Below, piece after piece: positions 42,417 through 53,379 of a stretch of 64,000 nucleotides of DNA (its first letter is position 1; the number at the start of each line of letters is the position of its first letter). A program made the position numbers and the translations under genes. Source of the stretch: Oegoconia quadripuncta (taxonomy: Eukaryota; Arthropoda; Insecta; Lepidoptera; Autostichidae). The notes beneath the pieces were generated by a model that worked only from the letters and a program-made list of their open reading frames with translations, did not search any database and was not told the DNA's origin. The stretch covers positions 4,296,914-4,360,913 of the forward strand of contig OX438749.1 of the NCBI GenBank assembly GCA_949316235.1, given 5' to 3'.

Positions 42417-45000
42417 GGGTAAATGTGGGATAGTTGCCCCACTTTTTGAAATGGGCGATTAATACACAGAAGCTAACTATTTAGCAATCTCAAACTTTGG
42501 TGATTATTAGTATACTTAATAATGAATAAAATAACTAGGATAAGATAAAGCTATTTATTTTATTTATAATTAATTACAAATAAAATAAAAAGTATTATAA
42601 ATGAGGATAGATGCCCACTCTGTGGGTTAGACGCCACCCTGATATATCGTCTTGTGGGATAGTTGCCCCAAGAGAACAATAAAAGACCATTTTAATTTCT
42701 TAACTTCGATTAACATTTCTTTAATGGCATAATCAAGTGAACATAATATTTTCACAAAATAATCATATAATATATAAAAAAAATCAACATTTATCATCTA
42801 TTAATTTTGGTTTAGTTTACCTTTACTTACTATTAATTACTTTTTTTTTACTTTTTATGCATAATATTTTTTATTTTTTTCCTTTTTTATTTTTTTTTTC
42901 TTGACGTAGTTTTAAACGTTGACATTGGTTACAATAATCGCCGTACATTGTGCAGGTTTCGTGCAGCCAATTTTTACAGATGATGCACTGAATCCAGTCG
43001 ACATTCGATTTTGTCTTCCCAAAATCTTCGAAACATTCTACACATTCATTTGTAGAATTCTGAGAGGAGTCTGACTCATTTGAAAGATTTTCATCCCTTT
43101 TATCGGAAACTTTGTCTATTTTTTTTGCTATCTGAACTTTGCGAACAGGACGCTGAATATCGCTTTGGGTATTCACATTTTTTGTCTGATTTCTCAGTTT
43201 TATAGCTCTCAATTTTTTTGTCTTTTTCATAACCATTCTAGGTTCATTTTCTAGTCCAGAAGCATAAGTCTCCTCTGAGGAGGCTCTAGCCCTTTTTTTC
43301 GTTATTTTTTGGAGTTGTTTGCTATTTTTGCATGGCATTTTAGAAGTAACTTTACCTTTTAGTTTCTTTGTCTCAATGTTCTCTTTGGAAGTCAATAGTT
43401 CAGCAGACTGTTTTCCTCTCTTGTGTAACGGTACCGGATTTTTCGGTATGGGAGAACTTTCTTGTAAATACTTGGTAGGCGTCTCCTTTGGTTTTTCTAC
43501 ACTAGACTGTTGAGAAATCAACGATGGAGAATTGGGAGAATCTCGTCTTGCTATGTTAGGAATACCAGAAATCTCGTGAATTGAATCTGGATTTGGTGGT
43601 GAAGAACCTCGGGTTTGATTACTAGATGAGGGACCAGGTAATTGTAAATAATCAAGTTCATTAGTCGTAATGTTTTCCTGTTCATTACGCACTTGACTGC
43701 TTGAAGACAAATCAGAGATTGCAAAGAAACTTTCTGGAATAGCAGCTGGATTATATGGGTAAATACCGCAAGCTCTAAATCCCGAAATACCATTGGAGAT
43801 TGTAGCCGCTCGGATCCATGCATTACCAATTAGTCTGCCAGCTACTGAACGATTAATTTTTTTTTCTTTGTTTGCAAGCATCCAGGTATCCAGGCTGCAT
43901 AAGAAGTTTTGAAAGGCTGTGACTCGGCAAACAAAATAGGATTATGCTATTTTCTTCTGCAGTCTCTAACATATCAGCAGAATTAGTGTGGGAAGAATGA
44001 CCATCTAGAATTAATACAATTTTACCTTGAGGCTTACGAGGTACAAAATGCTGCACTAGCCACTTCTGGAATAACTCCGCGTTAACATAAGCTGATTTCT
44101 TGCTCATGTATACATCTGATCCAGGGGGAAGTCCATCATGAAATTCTGGCTTTTTGTTTACTCCCTTTATTATAACAACTGGAGGGAGAAAATTTCCAGT
44201 GGCATTGCAGCAGGCTATTATCGACATAGTCTCGCCCTTTTCCCCGGATGTTATTGCGTGAATAGATTTCGCGCCCTTCGTAGCAATAACTTTTCCAGGT
44301 TTATTATTTAATTGGATACCAGTTTCATCAATGTTAAATATATGGTCTGGTTTATCCAATAAATCGTGCTGTGTTAAAACATGAAGCAAGAGCTCAAACA
44401 TCTTGTTGACTTCCTCACGATTAAATCCCTGAGCTCGAGCAAGTGATAATCCTTCAGCTTGTCGAACGCTAAGCTATGAATTGCGCTCCAGATAAGACTG
44501 TAGCCAATGAGGTGCAGCTTTGCGAGATTCGTTATTAAAATTATGCCTAATACCAAGCTTTTCAGCGAATTCAAACGCTAGGCTTCGTAACATATCTCGT
44601 GTTACAGGAAATCCTGCTGCCTCTAGGTAATTTTTGAACGGGTGTTTCCCTGTGAAAGTAATCGATTAAGATACCTATAACAATAAGATAGGTATTTTAC
44701 ATCTTGTTTTGCAAAACGTCTCCTAAGGGTTCTAGGTGGAATACCATAACGACGAGATATTTCATTCAGAGAACATTGGTTTTGTTCTTTCAAAGGCGCT
44801 TTTCAGAGCATCTTCGGTCCACACGTCTCGGGGCTTTGCTCCTCTTTTGCGCACGTACTTGCGTGGCATGTCTAGAAAACAAGAAAATAATTAGTTCATG
44901 ATAAGTACTTATGGGATAGTTGCCCCTAAGGGCATCTATACTCAGGAAAACTGGGGCATCTATCCTTTTTGCGAGGGATAGATGCCCTACAATATAATTA
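42417..45000. mobile_element. pogo-like element, right end lost
   Basis: The left end GGGTAAATGTGGGATAGTTG lies directly after the TTA of the Harbinger target, whose TA also serves as the pogo target. Subterminal words gggatagttgcccc (42430, 42655, 44910) and their variants ctggggcatctatcc and gggatagatgccc (44960-44990) recur at both sides of the gene. No matching right end was found. Confidence 0.65.
42871..44872 (-). pseudogene. pogo-like (jerky-type) transposase with C-terminal PHD-like finger, broken
   Basis: Start MPRKYVRKRGAKPRDVWTED, then a psq helix-turn-helix (NEISRRYGIPPRTLRRRFAK) after a frameshift near 44790. A stop near 44474 breaks the CENP-B-like part. The DDE region begins HIFNIDETGIQLNNKPGK (D1), with D2 in KIVLILDGHSSHTNSADM. 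A deletion near 43885 removes the segment with the third Asp, and the frame resumes at 43881 (GRLIGNAWIRAATISNGISG). The tail has CVECF, WIQCIICKNWLHETC and YCNQC in PHD-finger spacing. PHD fingers read histone tails, so this could have guided target choice. The copy is inactive. Confidence 0.75.
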
Positions 45001-45399
45001 ATAAATCGTGTTAAAAAGTACATTCATAACATTCAAATGTTTGAATTTGATACACATACAGATAATAAATACAAAAAATTAAGCACTTTGTTACATCGAA
45101 AGTTCCGGGCCCACAAAGATTAGACGTAACCCAAATCCACCAAATTATCGCGGCGTAAAACGTTTCGGGCTGCACAACTCACGACACACTTGTTCCAACG
45201 CAGTGCTCTGCACACAGATATCTTTTATATTATGTCTGGAGACAGATAGGACAGTCTATGTTGGAGCGGTTAGTTCCGCTGTCTCCGCTAAGCGCTAGTG
45301 TGCCAAAGAGATGTCAATACTTATGATTTGCAATATATCGATATGACTAGTGATGCGCCATTTCGATAAATACGATGTGGGGATATTTAATTCAAGTTT
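45001..45399. other. spacer without recognised gene
   Basis: Between the pogo remnant and the P-like gene end. It contains gatatctttta/ctgtctccgct words of no known origin. Nothing codes for more than about 50 residues. Confidence 0.4.
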
Positions 45400-45429
45400 A
45401 TTTTTTATGAAAAATAAAAGGCAAGAATT

Positions 45430-45520
45430 TCTTTGCAGTTTATTGTTTTTTATTTCTTAACCTATATATTTTGTATTTGTTGTAGGCCATTATTTGAGGC
45501 AAATTCATTTTTTTAACATA
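45430..45520 (-). pseudogene. C-terminal end of the P-like transposase (left of the pogo-like insertion)
   Basis: If the pogo-like element (45521-52712) and one TA are left out, the frame at 52715 runs from GNVEEK straight into YVKKMNLPQIMAYNKYKIYR and ends at a stop near 45437. This gives the true end of the gene at 52715-53197 and supports the pogo boundaries. Confidence 0.6.
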
Positions 45521-46254
45521 AGATCAGGTGGGGTAAGGGAAACATACTTTATTTTTCCCATCTCAATTTGAGTTCTAACTATTAAATTACATCTTTTATA
45601 ATGGTTTTGCTACACACAAAATGTGCTTAGCTATGTCAGCTTTCTAAGAATTAACGACTTTTTATGCTAGATACATACAATGCATCTAGCCAGAAAACGG
45701 TAATTCGTTAAGCCAGTTCAATTGTTTCCCTTTCCCTGTTTTTGGGGTAAGGGAAACTGTCTGAATAAATCTTAGAGTATTAATACTAATGCATATTCTA
45801 CTTGCGCTATGCAATTTTACAAATACCATTATCCAAATGGAACTTTAAGCATGTTGGAATATGACTTTAAATAGAAAATATTTATCAAAATCGGAATTTG
45901 GGGTAAGGGAAACTTACGAGTTCGAGACAGGGGTAATGAACTAAAAACAAAGTGTTATGTTTCTTATTAATTTATTCATAGTAAAACTAAAAACCGTCAC
46001 ACTAATCAGTCTCAATACTCATTATTGTACTACTTAAATAAAATTTCTTCACCTACATATTATAATTAGAAATCCTTTCTGTACTTTTGGTAGAGTAGGA
46101 TTGCGACTAATGCCTTGATCACACGTACCGAGTAGTTGGGCGAGACAGTAAAATGTTCCTCGGCCGAGACAGTAATCTAAGCGAGTAGCTGTTCACACAT
46201 GTTTTGAAATTAGCACAGTCAGTTCAGTTCTATTGAGACTGCAATTCGGGCACA

Positions 46255-48339
46255 ATGGATCGTAAAAAGATAATAAGAAAATATACAAAGTTACTCATTC
46301 CACTATTAGCAGAAGAATTAAAGGAATTGTTGGAAAAAGAGAAAGGCCGGATTTGGACAAGACCATGGATGTTGAGAAGACCTGATTTTGGCGCTGCTAA
46401 CACTGTTTTTAATGAATTAGAGGAAGAAGATCCTGCTGAATTCAGAATGCTTCTGAGAATGGATGTACAACATTTTGACACATTGTTAAAAAATATTACT
46501 CCATGGATACAAAGGGAAGATACAGTCATGAGAGAAGCTATATCTGCAAAGACTAAACTACAAGTAGCGTTATGCTATTTAGTAACTGGGACGAGCTACC
46601 GTTATTTGTAGGCTTTTTACAGAATATCTCGGGCTTCAATATCATCACTCATACCAGAAGTCATGGATGCAATATTCACTTATTTGGAGAATTATTTAAA
46701 GGTACGTACTTTTTTCTTACATACTATAAATAAAACTTTCGTAAATTGAATACCTTTTTTTAATTTCAAACAATTAGGTAAAAAATAAGACAAAATTAAA
46801 TTTGTTGTCTACCATTTGTCTCAAAAGCTGCAAACATCGCAGCTGCTACAATGTCATTAGTGCTCACAGAATTTGGCGTAGCGTTGACATGCCCTGGAGA
46901 AGATGTTGCAGCAAAGATTGATTGCGATGTAGACGTCATGGGAGTTGATATTGGTAATGGAGAAGATGGTGCAGCAAAGATTGATTGCGATGTAGACGTG
47001 ATGGGAGCTGGAATTGTTAGTTGTGGCGGAGATTCCGCATAAGTTTCATCAAATTGATAAAAGTCATTAGCGGTGTCTGAATATGCAGAAGACGGCCTTT
47101 GGTAGCTGTGATTAGACGAAGAAGAATGGAATGCCGTTCTTTGTCTAAGTTCTTTAATCCCATATTCGGTCAGAATATTCTGAATTCTGCTTTGTGCTAA
47201 TAAAGCATTCTCTGCAGATAAATTCTTAAGCTGCAATGCAACACTCCTCCCAAATACATCAAATGCAGTTTCGCTCTCAGAATTAACGCCTTCATTTAAC
47301 TTTTTCAGATCGGAAACAGCTTGAAAAAATTCTTTAGTCCTCTTTTTAGCTCTAGCTGTATTTCCAGTGTTGCTAGTAGATGCTGTGGTAGTAGTCGTAG
47401 TTAAAGTAACGTGTACTTGCTGGTTGTTGGATGTATTAGCCGGTACTTCTTGGTGGCTGTGTGAGTGCGAGGAACTAGCAGAGCTATTGTTTTGAGAACC
47501 AGTGTCTTCATTAGTGGGACAACGATTCTGTGAAATAAAAAGAAATTAAATTATTGTTTCAGGTACCGCAAAACAATGAAGAATGGGAAGAAATAGAAAC
47601 AGGCTTCAGAACTAGGTGGAATTTCCCTGGTTGCCACGGTGCTATAGACGGAAAACATGTGATAATTCAAGCACCACCGAATTGTGGAAGTGAATATTTT
47701 AATTACAAAGGTTCCAACAGTGTGGTTTTGATGGCTGTGGTTGATCACGACTATTGTTTTCGCTGTGTAAATATTGGGGCAATTGGAAGAAATTCAGATG
47801 GGGGGATTTTTAAAAACAGCAAATTACGTAGTGATCTCGAGAATAATTTGTTACCAAAAGGAGGATTTTTGGTTGGAGATGATGCCTTTCCACTAAAAAT
47901 ATATTTATTAAAACCATACAGTGGCACAAATCTTTCAACAGAACAAAAAATATTTAACTACCGAGTCTCTAGAGCACGAAGAATCGTCGAAAATGCATTT
48001 GGTATTCTGGCAAGCAGGTTTAGAATTTTTCAAAAGCCCATACCAACCAATGACGAAACTACCGATAAAATTATTCGCACCTCATGTGCTCTGCATAACT
48101 GGTTACGCCTCACAAGTCCCGGCCATTACTTTCCAAGGGGTTGTGTTGATGAAGAAGATATAGATTCGGGATCCATTATAGAGGGGACTTGGAGACGAGA
48201 ACTTACAGCTACTTTGCCAACTATCACTGACCATAACACCAACAATTCAGCACGTATAGCAAGGGAGCTTCGAGATAAATACGCCGAGTTCTTCAATGGG
48301 GCAGGTGCTGTTTCGTGGCAAAACAGAATGATTTCATAA
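46255..48339 (+). pseudogene. PIF/Harbinger transposase, two exons, one nonsense codon
   Basis: Exon 1 46255-46701 (MDRKKIIRKYTKLLIPLLAE ... donor GTACGT) is open except for TAG at codon 119 (YRYL*AFYRISRASISSLI). Exon 2 47563-48339 (after tgtttcag) is open: D1 HGAIDGKHVIIQ, D2 FLVGDDAFPLKIY, E RRIVENAFGILASRFRIF. The total would be about 407 residues. A single point change (GAG to TAG would fit) accounts for the damage. The intron houses the second exon of the minus-strand MADF gene. Confidence 0.85.
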
Positions 48340-48743
48340 TTTTATAAAAGAAATACCTACATTATTACATAAAAAGTAACATAATAAAAAGTACTTACGT
48401 TTTCATAAACATCTTTCTTTAAATCTTTTGAAAACACCTCTTCCATCTCTTTCAGCCATTTAATATTAGAAGTGTACACATTACTGAGCCCCGCTCCGGA
48501 TTTTTTCGAGTCTTGAATTTTTTTATTTTCTTGTTGGTAAGTCGACCGTAAATTTTTTATTTTTAACTTCTTGCGTACCAAATCCAGTGATATTCATTTC
48601 TTGAACTATGGAATTATATGCTGCATCCCGTTTTTGCTTTATCTTGTATTCCGGAGATTGAAAGTTCCACAGACACTGATGTAGTTTATATAACTGTATA
48701 AATTTAATAGTTGTTTCGACGTCCCATTTGAGATTAGCAGCCA
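46796..48743 (-). pseudogene. MADF-family DNA-binding protein of the nested Harbinger element, one frameshift
   Basis: Exon 1 48399-48743 (MAANLKWDVETTIKFIQLYK; MADF) shifts frame once near 48570, after MNITGFG, and continues KKLKIKNLRSTYQQENKKIQ to donor GTAAGT. Exon 2 46796-47527 (after tttcacag) is Ser/Thr-rich with a BESS-like region (FDVFGRSVAMQLKNLSAENA, QSRIQNILTEYGI) and a duplicated Pro/Ser segment (ITSTSQSIFAAPSS/MTSTSQSIFAATSS). The intron (47528-48398) contains transposase exon 2 in antisense. Confidence 0.8.
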
Positions 48744-49188
48744 TGGTGTATTTTATTTTAATCGGAATTTTCTTAAAGAAAAGAAAAGGCGCGTGCGGCG
48801 GTTTACTTGATGACAATAAAATGGCCGAGTGGCGAGACAGTGCACGTTTAGACGTGCCGAGTGAGTGAGCGAGACAGTGCGGGGTAGCGGGAGGGTGGAC
48901 ACTCGGCCTAGTACGTAGAACGGGAGCCGAGGTACTGTCTCGCCGCTTCGTTCGGCCGAGCGCTCGGCCGAGCACTCGGCGCTATCTTTATACGCACCGA
49001 GTACTCGGCCGAGGGCACTGTCTCGCCCGTTTGCTCGGTACGTGTGATCAAGACATAATCAACGTTATAAATACCTACCAACTTGGAATCTAAGGACTGG
49101 AAATTAATTACTTTTCTTTGGGGTAATAAAATTAAAACAATTTTAACTTAAAACTAATGCAGAACTATTTTATTTAAGTAGTACGAGT

Positions 49189-51650
49189 CTACTGAATATT
49201 AAAAGACTTAAAAGAAATCTTAAAAATAATTTGGCCCCTACGGCCAATTACAGGTTTAGGCAATTTTGTGACAATATCTTCGGTATGTTTCAATTCAGAG
49301 ATATCGTCTATCACAGGGAAAATTTCTTTTCCCTGTGATAGTTTCGCCTTCTTTTTCGATTTCTTTCTTGTGTATTTTACCATAGGAGAACCGTCGTCAT
49401 TTATACTTAACACTATGCCCACATAATGTTTTACCGACTTTTTAGTGCAAAATTTTATCAAGAGCCAATCACTCTCACAATATTGCACATACGTATCACA
49501 ATTTTCCTTGTTACCATTATAGAGTTCCGTATTGACAGCTGCAGCTACACCTCCCTTATCTTTCTGTAGATTCTCTACTTTTACTTTGCTTTTGTGTTGC
49601 TCCTTTGTCTTATTCTTTTTTTCTTTTTCAAATACAGCTTCATCATTACTCTTTTTAGTATATTCTCTTCTTTTACTTTTCCTTTATCTTGCTGCTTTGA
49701 CGTATTCTGTGTTTCTCTTTTTTCCTCTTCAGATACACCTTCATCACCTTCGTCATTACTTGCTTTCAGTAGATTCTCCCAGTAATCATTACCATCACTA
49801 TCATCGTCATATTTTATTTCAGTCTCACTTTCACTTGAAGATGTTAAATATTTTGGTTTTTTTCTACATGTTCCTGACTTTCTTTCTTTCTTTACTATTT
49901 TTGAGTTTTGAACTGTCTGCCCATGGTTTTCAATTTTCTCTTCTTTTACTTTTCTTTTGTCTTGCCGATTTGACTTATTCTTTTTTCCATTCTTTTCCTT
50001 TAAAGATTTCTGTGCTTCTAGCGTTCTTTTATAAACGTCATCACGCGTTATTACTTCTGCACCAGTTGCCATCCGTTTTCTCTTTGCTTTAGAGCTAGTT
50101 CCTGCTTTAATTCTCATTAATAATAAATCTTCAAAAGTAACAGTTCGATTTTCAAGTATCTGAATCCTGGGCGTTTGTTCCGAAATGACCATCGTATTAG
50201 AACATACGGGTTCTGTATTGAGTTGGTTTGATAAGCTAAGACCATTGTTTTGTGAATATTGTGGCATACGAAAAGTACAAGCTTTGCTATTTGGCATCGA
50301 GTCAATAAGTGTTACAATTTTTAAAGAAAGTGTGAGCAAAGAGTTCGGGTTTGATGTGACGGTTTTGGGTGACTTTTTTTTCATGATTGGGTCAGTCTGT
50401 TTAGATGTAACAGCGCCAGGTTCTTGGCCCTTTATGTTTGTGGAAATCTGGTTAGCACACAACGGCACATTGACTAATGGCTGCTTTGTTGAACCTTCAA
50501 CTGAACGCACAGCATTGTACGTTGATTTTAATTTCCATTCTCGCAAAAGAATTTCGTTAAACTTGCCTTCTGAGACAGCTTGTTTATTTAAGGGATAAAT
50601 TCCCGATTTGCGGAAACCAGCTGCACATATAGCCGGATCCAACGCACTCCAAATTTGTCCAAGTATTTTAGCGAATTCTTGTTTTGGTAATGGTTTACCT
50701 ATATTCATCCTCTGCCATTTAACAAGAGCAATGTCCCATCTGTCTTTGAAGGATTTATTTACAGCCAAATCTAGCGGCTGTAGGAGATGGCTGGTATGCG
50801 GAGGAATTTTTAAAATTGTTATATTTGCTTCTCTGGCTTTTTGATAAGGTTAATACCCACATGCGTTGCATGTCCATCACAAATCAAAAGGATGGGGCTT
50901 TCCATCCAACTATTACTGGTAGCAGCGTATGCTGTTCCGGGATAGCCTTCGTCTGTCGTCCATTGATCCCACACATTTTTGCCCTTGAACACTATCATGG
51001 GTGGAGTTTTCTCTCCTAGGGCGTTACACCCCAATAAGACAGTGGTGTTGTCCTTACCTATGGACTGCATGCTTGTTTACGAGCATATTCCACCGGTTGT
51101 GGTTTTTTTATTGATAAATTATGCCTCTTCTTGAATGACAGAAACCAATCTTCACCGGGCAAACCATTTTTAAATGGATTTTTGATAAGATTAGCAGATA
51201 CGTACTAAGCCACTGTCTCTAATAGTTCTTGCCTTGTCAGGCCAAAACCATATTTCTCCATCACATGCAAATTTTTTACAAAATCCGCTTCTAATTCCTG
51301 CGATAAAACGGCTGCTCTTCCCAAAGTATTTGATTTGAGGCCTTTACGATCATACACCTATGAACAAAAAGAGATTTAAACAATAGGAAAAAACTAAGCC
51401 AACCCAGTCAAAATGTTCCACACAAGGCAAAACATTCGTATCAACACATGTTCAAACCACTAGATAATATTTTCATCATCATATTTTGATTCTTACACTT
51501 ACTTACCCGATTTATAATGGTTGATCTCGGAATTTCATAAAGTTTAGAGGCCTCATACCCAGACAATCTCCCACTTTTAACAGCTCTTACGGCCTCTAAT
51601 AATTTTTCAAAGTGGTATGACGCATTATTGGTTTTTTCTGACATAATTTC
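49189..51650 (-). pseudogene. pogo-like (jerky-type) transposase with C-terminal barrel-like domain, broken
   Basis: N-terminal exon near 51500-51650 (MSEKTNNASYHFEKLLEAVR; psq helix-turn-helix LSGYEASKLYEIPRSTIINR), donor, then a second exon (51080-51359) with CENP-B-like text and one stop. The DDE part starts at 51070 without its first Asp region. LLICDGHATHVGINLI holds D2, followed by a frame break, then LLQPLDLAVNKSFKDRWD and GFRKSGIYPLNKQAV. A Lys-rich linker leads, after a frameshift near 49590, to DWLLIKFCTKKSVKHYVGIV and DIVTKLPKP, a tail resembling small beta-barrel reader domains. The element ends are intact but the gene is dead. Confidence 0.75.
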
Positions 51651-51784
51651 TAGGCATTTTTCTGTAACAATGAAATTTATTACTAATTTTCTGTATAAAA
51701 ACTTCAATCATTATCAAATAACTTATTTTTTACTTTACCATCGCGTTCAGATTTAAGAAAGTTCTTACGTATGAAAAAAATCGC

Positions 51785-51906
51785 TTGCTAACTATCCGCT
51801 AGAGGGGCTGTACATTTCTCTATAAAAAGCAAAGTAAAATCGAAACAACGTTTACGCGACTATTTATATCGAGAAATGTACAATGCGCCTAGCGGATAGT
51901 TAGCAA
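51785..51906. mobile_element. about 120-bp foldback MITE
   Basis: Outer arms 51785-51802 and 51889-51906 are exact inverted copies (ttgctaactatccgctag). An inner pair, tgtacatttctc and gagaaatgtaca, continues the foldback. It lies upstream of the pogo transposase start. No target duplication could be fixed. Confidence 0.7.
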
Positions 51907-51909
51907 AAC

Positions 51910-52690
51910 AATTGTTTTGCGAAACTCCACTTCTCGCACACAGATCGCCTGATGTAGAAAAGCGATAGTGAGATCGAAGCAAGTGGGGCAGAATTACCTA
52001 TTATAACTTGGAAGATGTCTAGATTATTATATATAGTTACATACATACAGAGCTTTTTTGGTTGGCATGATTAGGTAACGGTAGCATGATGCCTATGGCA
52101 GTTCTCTAAAAATACCTTTTCTTTTATTTTTTTAGTTCTAGACAGATTTTAAAGAACTTCGGATGGCCCAGCATTATATAACATTTCAGAGACTTATTCA
52201 CTAAATTTACTTTAAATTTCTGCGCCTATTCATAAAATTTACCACTCTTAAAATTATAACCTCTGATCTCGGGAAAGGGAAACATATGTTCCTCTTCACC
52301 CTGTCGTCGTAGTTTCTCTTACCCCAGTTATCATTTTGTAGGTGGTGTAACGAATCATATTACATTTGGATATTTATAGCGTAGCTAGTATGAATTTATA
52401 TGCATGAAGTCAAATTATAGGTATAAAACAATACTCACTTGATATTAACAGCCTTGTTACTAAACTTTTTATCTCATAAATCAGCATTCAAATATTTCGC
52501 GTCGAACTCGTAGTTTCGAAGTTTACCAACTGAATTTTTGTTTGTGTCACATTCGCATATGGATCAGCTATAGAGTCATCTATGTTTTTTAGTGGAAGTA
52601 AAAGTACATTACTGTTTTATCTATCGTGTAACTCAAGAGCTGCAGTCTATAGTTTTTGATTTACGAACTACTGTTTCCCTTTCCCAGTAG
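51910..52690. other. right subterminal region of the pogo-like element
   Basis: AT-rich and noncoding. It carries inverted copies of the end words (ggaaagggaaac near 52270; tctcttacccc near 52315; ccctttcccag near 52676) that are likely transposase-binding sites. Confidence 0.6.
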
Positions 52691-52714
52691 TTCCCCTTAC
52701 CCCACGTGACCTTA

Positions 52715-53197
52715 CTTTTCTTCAACATTTCCACGTAAAATTTTGTTAATTATGTTACACCAATTGTGTATATGAATTCTTAGCATTAACCTCAAGCAAA
52801 AATCAATTACTTGTTTGTGATTTGTACAACCCAACCAGTTAAACTCAAATTTTGACAAAATGCCATTTTGAATACATTTGCTTACATTTCTTTTATGTGC
52901 CAATTTATTTAAATTATTATGTATGTAGTCAGAGACATCCCTATATAAAATTAGAAATTCCTTTGAGGGATATGCCAAATTACTATTTTTAAGAGATTTA
53001 TACTCTCGATGGGCTATCCATTCATGGAAATTTTCTTTTTTGTTAGCCGTATATGTCCTTTTACAGTTTCTGCAATTAAATTTCTTTGTCATTCGTCTGC
53101 ATAAATAACCGGCAGTATAAGCAGATGAATGAACACGTACTCTTTCATTGATAACACTTGTTATGGGGTTGGACGTGGATGTATATGCACGGTCCAC
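52715..53197 (-). pseudogene. P-element/THAP9-like transposase, C-terminal part
   Basis: Reads SSAYTAGYLCRRMTKKFNCR and NCKRTYTANKKENFHEW (two Cys pairs), then LAYPSKEFLILYRDVSDYI and SKFEFNWLGCTNHKQVIDFC, up to NVEEK, where the inserted pogo-like element supplies a stop. The A-G-Y plus C..C layout recalls the C-terminal part of P/THAP9-type transposases. A middle fragment of what looks like the same family lies at 56560-56890 in the same orientation, so the LINE and mariner between them probably landed in this gene. The assignment is moderate. Confidence 0.5.
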
Positions 53198-53379
53198 TTG
53201 TGATGATAAGGGAACATTATCAGATGATAATATAGACGGACTCAGTGTAAACGGACGTGTCGATTATTTAATAAAAATAATATTAATCACGTACGGAAGC
53301 GTATGTGACCTAGTTACCCAGTTTGCATGCGTTCTATGTGAATAGTGAATAATTTGTTAGAATGTGCAGTGAATAACTG

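Larger units (their letters stand above)
46111..49055. mobile_element. complete PIF/Harbinger element nested in the pogo-like element
   Basis: Ends TGCCTTGATCACACGTACCG (left) and TGTCTTGATCACACGTACCG (right, inverted), flanked by TAA (46108-46110, 49056-49058). It is 2,945 bp. gcgagacagt is repeated in both terminal regions (46140, 46160; about 48830-48850, 48875; inverted 48930, 49018). It has the same two interleaved antisense genes as the element at 39403-42413, but the sequence is diverged and each gene has one lesion. Confidence 0.93.
45521..52712. mobile_element. pogo-like element with complete ends and a nested Harbinger element
   Basis: The inverted ends read AGATCAGGTGGGGTAAGGGA (left) and AGGTCACGTGGGGTAAGGGG (right, inverted), flanked by TA at 45519-45520 and 52713-52714. 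The word gggtaagggaaac recurs near both ends (45531, 45755, 45901; inverted at 52300-52330 and 52675-52705). It is 7,192 bp in total; without the Harbinger element (46111-49055) about 4.2 kb. The empty-site frame of the P-like gene confirms the ends. Confidence 0.85.

Noticed and set aside
42118..42433. Several short GC-rich open frames
   Set aside because: They lie in the GC-rich terminal repeat of the Harbinger element and have no motif.
49532..50092. 186-codon Leu/Phe-rich frame resembling a membrane protein
   Set aside because: Antisense of the Lys-rich linker in the pogo-like transposase.
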